Source: Pseudomonas ceruminis | GTDB lineage: Bacteria > Pseudomonadota > Gammaproteobacteria > Pseudomonadales > Pseudomonadaceae | Length of the DNA: 64,000 nt | Direction: 5' to 3' | Assembly: GCF_021602025.1 (NCBI RefSeq) | Contig: NZ_BQHW01000006.1 | Location: 186,001 to 250,000, forward strand | In this document: piece by piece, positions 63,268-64,000 of the stretch | Position numbering within the stretch: position 1 is the stretch's first letter | Layout: each line of letters begins with the position of its first letter | Notes under the pieces: generated by a model | The model's database searches: none | What the model saw: the letters and a program-made list of their open reading frames with translations, nothing else | Told to the model about the DNA's origin: nothing | Made by a program: the position numbers and the translations under genes

Positions 63268-63468
63268 TCAGGATTCCTCGCTGCGCAGCTCCTTTTCCAT
63301 TTTTTCCAGTTCCTGGCTGAAGGCCTGGTCCTGAACCGTGGCACGTTTGCGCCAGGGTTTGCGTTCAGGGTCCGGTTGAGCGGCATAGGTGGTGACCTCA
63401 CCACCGTAAACTTCCTTGTAACGTTCAGCCTGGCGCTCAAGTTCCGCGCGCAGTTCATCTTTCGTCAC
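63268..63468 (-). CDS. Small conserved charged protein
   Basis: 66 residues, starting at GTG. The composition is rich in Glu, Arg and Lys, with a helical N-terminus ([23 protein letters not shown]), a Pro/Arg centre ([12 protein letters not shown]) and a helical acidic C-terminus. The same small gene appears to sit between the phosphate transporter and pcaR in P. putida, judging from memory of that locus. Function unknown. An overlapping frame of 99 codons exists on the same strand but looks like a shadow. Confidence 0.7.
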   Translation of the reverse strand: MTKDELRAELERQAERYKEVYGGEVTTYAAQPDPERKPWRKRATVQDQAFSQELEKMEKELRSEES

Positions 63469-63753
63469 AGTAGTACCTAAATAAGTAGAAGGGTCGATGC
63501 CCCTGCAGGTGCAAGTTGCCCATGCGCATGATGCGCCAGTTGGCGGATAAGCCCAGGCGGGTGCTTCTATTACCGGGCCAGTTGATCCGGGCCAGCACTA
63601 GCGATTATAGCAATCGGCAAATCGCCAAACAGCGTTATTTACCCATGCTGACATCAAGTGACAGAAGTTGTCCGGTAGGTGCCTGCCCGTGCAAAGTTTG
63701 AGCGAACCGTGGAGGGAAAGTTCGTGACGGTTGAAGGCAAGGCAGCGCGTAAT
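63469..63753. other. Gap with no recognised gene
   Basis: No convincing coding frame. It has a nine-base direct repeat (CCGGGCCAG at 63573 and 63587). The upstream control region of the small protein must lie here. Confidence 0.4.
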
Positions 63754-63845
63754 GAAAAACGGCCTCGCACAAGGCGAGGCCGTTGCCTGGGGACTTCTAC
63801 GGTGGGTACCTGACCAGTCTCTCCAAAGAAGCCACAAGTGGCAGG
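63754..63845 (-). ncRNA. Candidate small RNA divergent from pcaR
   Basis: On the minus strand, TTGACC (63877-63872) and TATACC (63856-63851) form a sigma-70-like promoter with 15-base spacing. About 90 bases downstream there is a textbook terminator: AACGGCCTCGC pairs with GCGAGGCCGTT around a five-base loop and is followed by TTTTT (63759-63755). The interval contains no start codon with a ribosome-binding site and includes a GGAGAGA motif. I do not recognise the RNA. Confidence 0.45.
63758..63784 (-). terminator. Terminator of the candidate small RNA
   Basis: Perfect 11-base stem with a T-run on the minus strand only, so it belongs to a minus-strand transcript. Confidence 0.75.
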
Positions 63846-63879
63846 AGAAAGGTATAAGCAAACGTGTCAGCGGTCAATT

Positions 63880-63911
63880 GCGATTATCGGCCGTTTGTTC
63901 GATAATCGCAC
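63880..63911 (+). promoter_or_regulatory. PcaR operator in the pcaR promoter
   Basis: GTTCGATAATCGCAC at 63897-63911 equals the 15-base element I recall from the pcaIJ and pcaR promoters of P. putida. An inverted copy of its core, GCGATTATCG, lies at 63880-63889. Confidence 0.65.
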
Positions 63912-63937
63912 GAGGCTGCGATTTTTTGAGGTGAGCG

Positions 63938-64000
63938 ATGAGTGACGAAACCACGGGCAACGAATCTGCCAGTGCCGATCCTGCGCGTCCGAGCGTGCCT
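63938..64000 (+). CDS. pcaR: Start of pcaR, IclR-family regulator of the beta-ketoadipate pathway (partial)
   Basis: Only the first 21 codons are in the window; the frame stays open to the edge. The N-terminus (MSDETTGNESASADPARPS) resembles that of P. putida PcaR (MSDET...PARP). The GAGGTGAG ribosome-binding site, the PcaR-type operator just upstream and the location after the PiT transporter gene all support it. PcaR activates protocatechuate and 4-hydroxybenzoate breakdown genes when beta-ketoadipate is present and represses itself. The assignment rests on a short stretch plus context. Confidence 0.65.
   Translation, partial: MSDETTGNESASADPARPSVP

Noticed and set aside
63159-63458. 99-codon frame overlapping the 66-residue protein gene in another frame
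   Set aside because: Arg/Asn/Pro-rich and runs through the downstream hairpin; the 66-residue frame is the helical, charged, protein-like one.
63598-63861. 87-codon frame on the minus strand overlapping the candidate small RNA
   Set aside because: It has no ribosome-binding site, runs through the terminator hairpin and has the composition of random sequence; the RNA reading fits better.

Overview
The window is chromosomal core DNA of a Pseudomonas, most likely the P. putida group. The evidence is high GC; a ColRS system followed by a methyltransferase and a WapQ-type kinase; an MvaT/TurA H-NS-like protein; putida-type REP palindromes between genes; and, at the right edge, the start of what looks like pcaR with its operator. 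Gene order closely follows the P. aeruginosa block from PA4400 (MutT/ThiE fusion) down to about PA4291 (recalled from memory). I see no prophage, insertion sequence, integron, CRISPR array, tRNA or rRNA. The only clear gene debris is one truncated MFS transporter.

Layout. 1-14.1 kb: tail of a Nudix/ThiE fusion; a minus-strand panE, sensor kinase and cobalamin adenosyltransferase operon; yajQ; an MscS channel; an MdfA-like exporter; ampG; an alkyltransferase-like protein; a DUF481 outer-membrane protein; a HugZ-like protein; fxsA; groES-groEL. 14.1-18.8 kb: an envelope island built around colRS, with ColR boxes on both sides pointing at a PAP2 phosphatase and at a methyltransferase/wapQ/small-protein operon. 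18.8-23.4 kb: an MFS remnant and a MexVW-type RND pump. 23.5-28.7 kb: a periplasmic imelysin/di-haem/imelysin/DUF1513 cluster, probably for iron. 28.8-34.6 kb: bifA, sodB, divergent argO/argP and an epimerase. 34.7-44.2 kb: a coiled-coil membrane protein, xenB with an ArsR regulator, acpH, the ornithine-lipid genes olsBA, an acyl-CoA dehydrogenase-like protein, a serine hydrolase with a small Cys-rich partner, YceI, a phospholipase D/cardiolipin synthase and a DJ-1 protein. 44.2-50.5 kb: small enzymes, class I fumarase, a ferredoxin reductase and pykA. 50.7-54.9 kb: a lipoprotein, a PilZ protein, sbcB, mvaT and purU. 54.8-61.4 kb: a three-gene glycosyltransferase/deacetylase/membrane-protein operon, a PctA-type chemoreceptor and a HerA-like ATPase. 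61.5-64 kb: a PiT phosphate transporter, a small conserved protein, a candidate small RNA and the start of pcaR.

Themes. Much of the window serves the cell envelope: ColRS targets, ornithine lipids, cardiolipin synthase, muropeptide recycling, efflux and the uncharacterised glycosyltransferase operon. Three genes are linked to cyclic-di-GMP: yajQ, bifA and the PilZ protein. The two poorly understood systems most worth following are the imelysin/di-haem/DUF1513 cluster and the glycosyltransferase/DUF2334/flippase-like operon. Most convergent gene pairs are separated by REP palindromes or hairpins.
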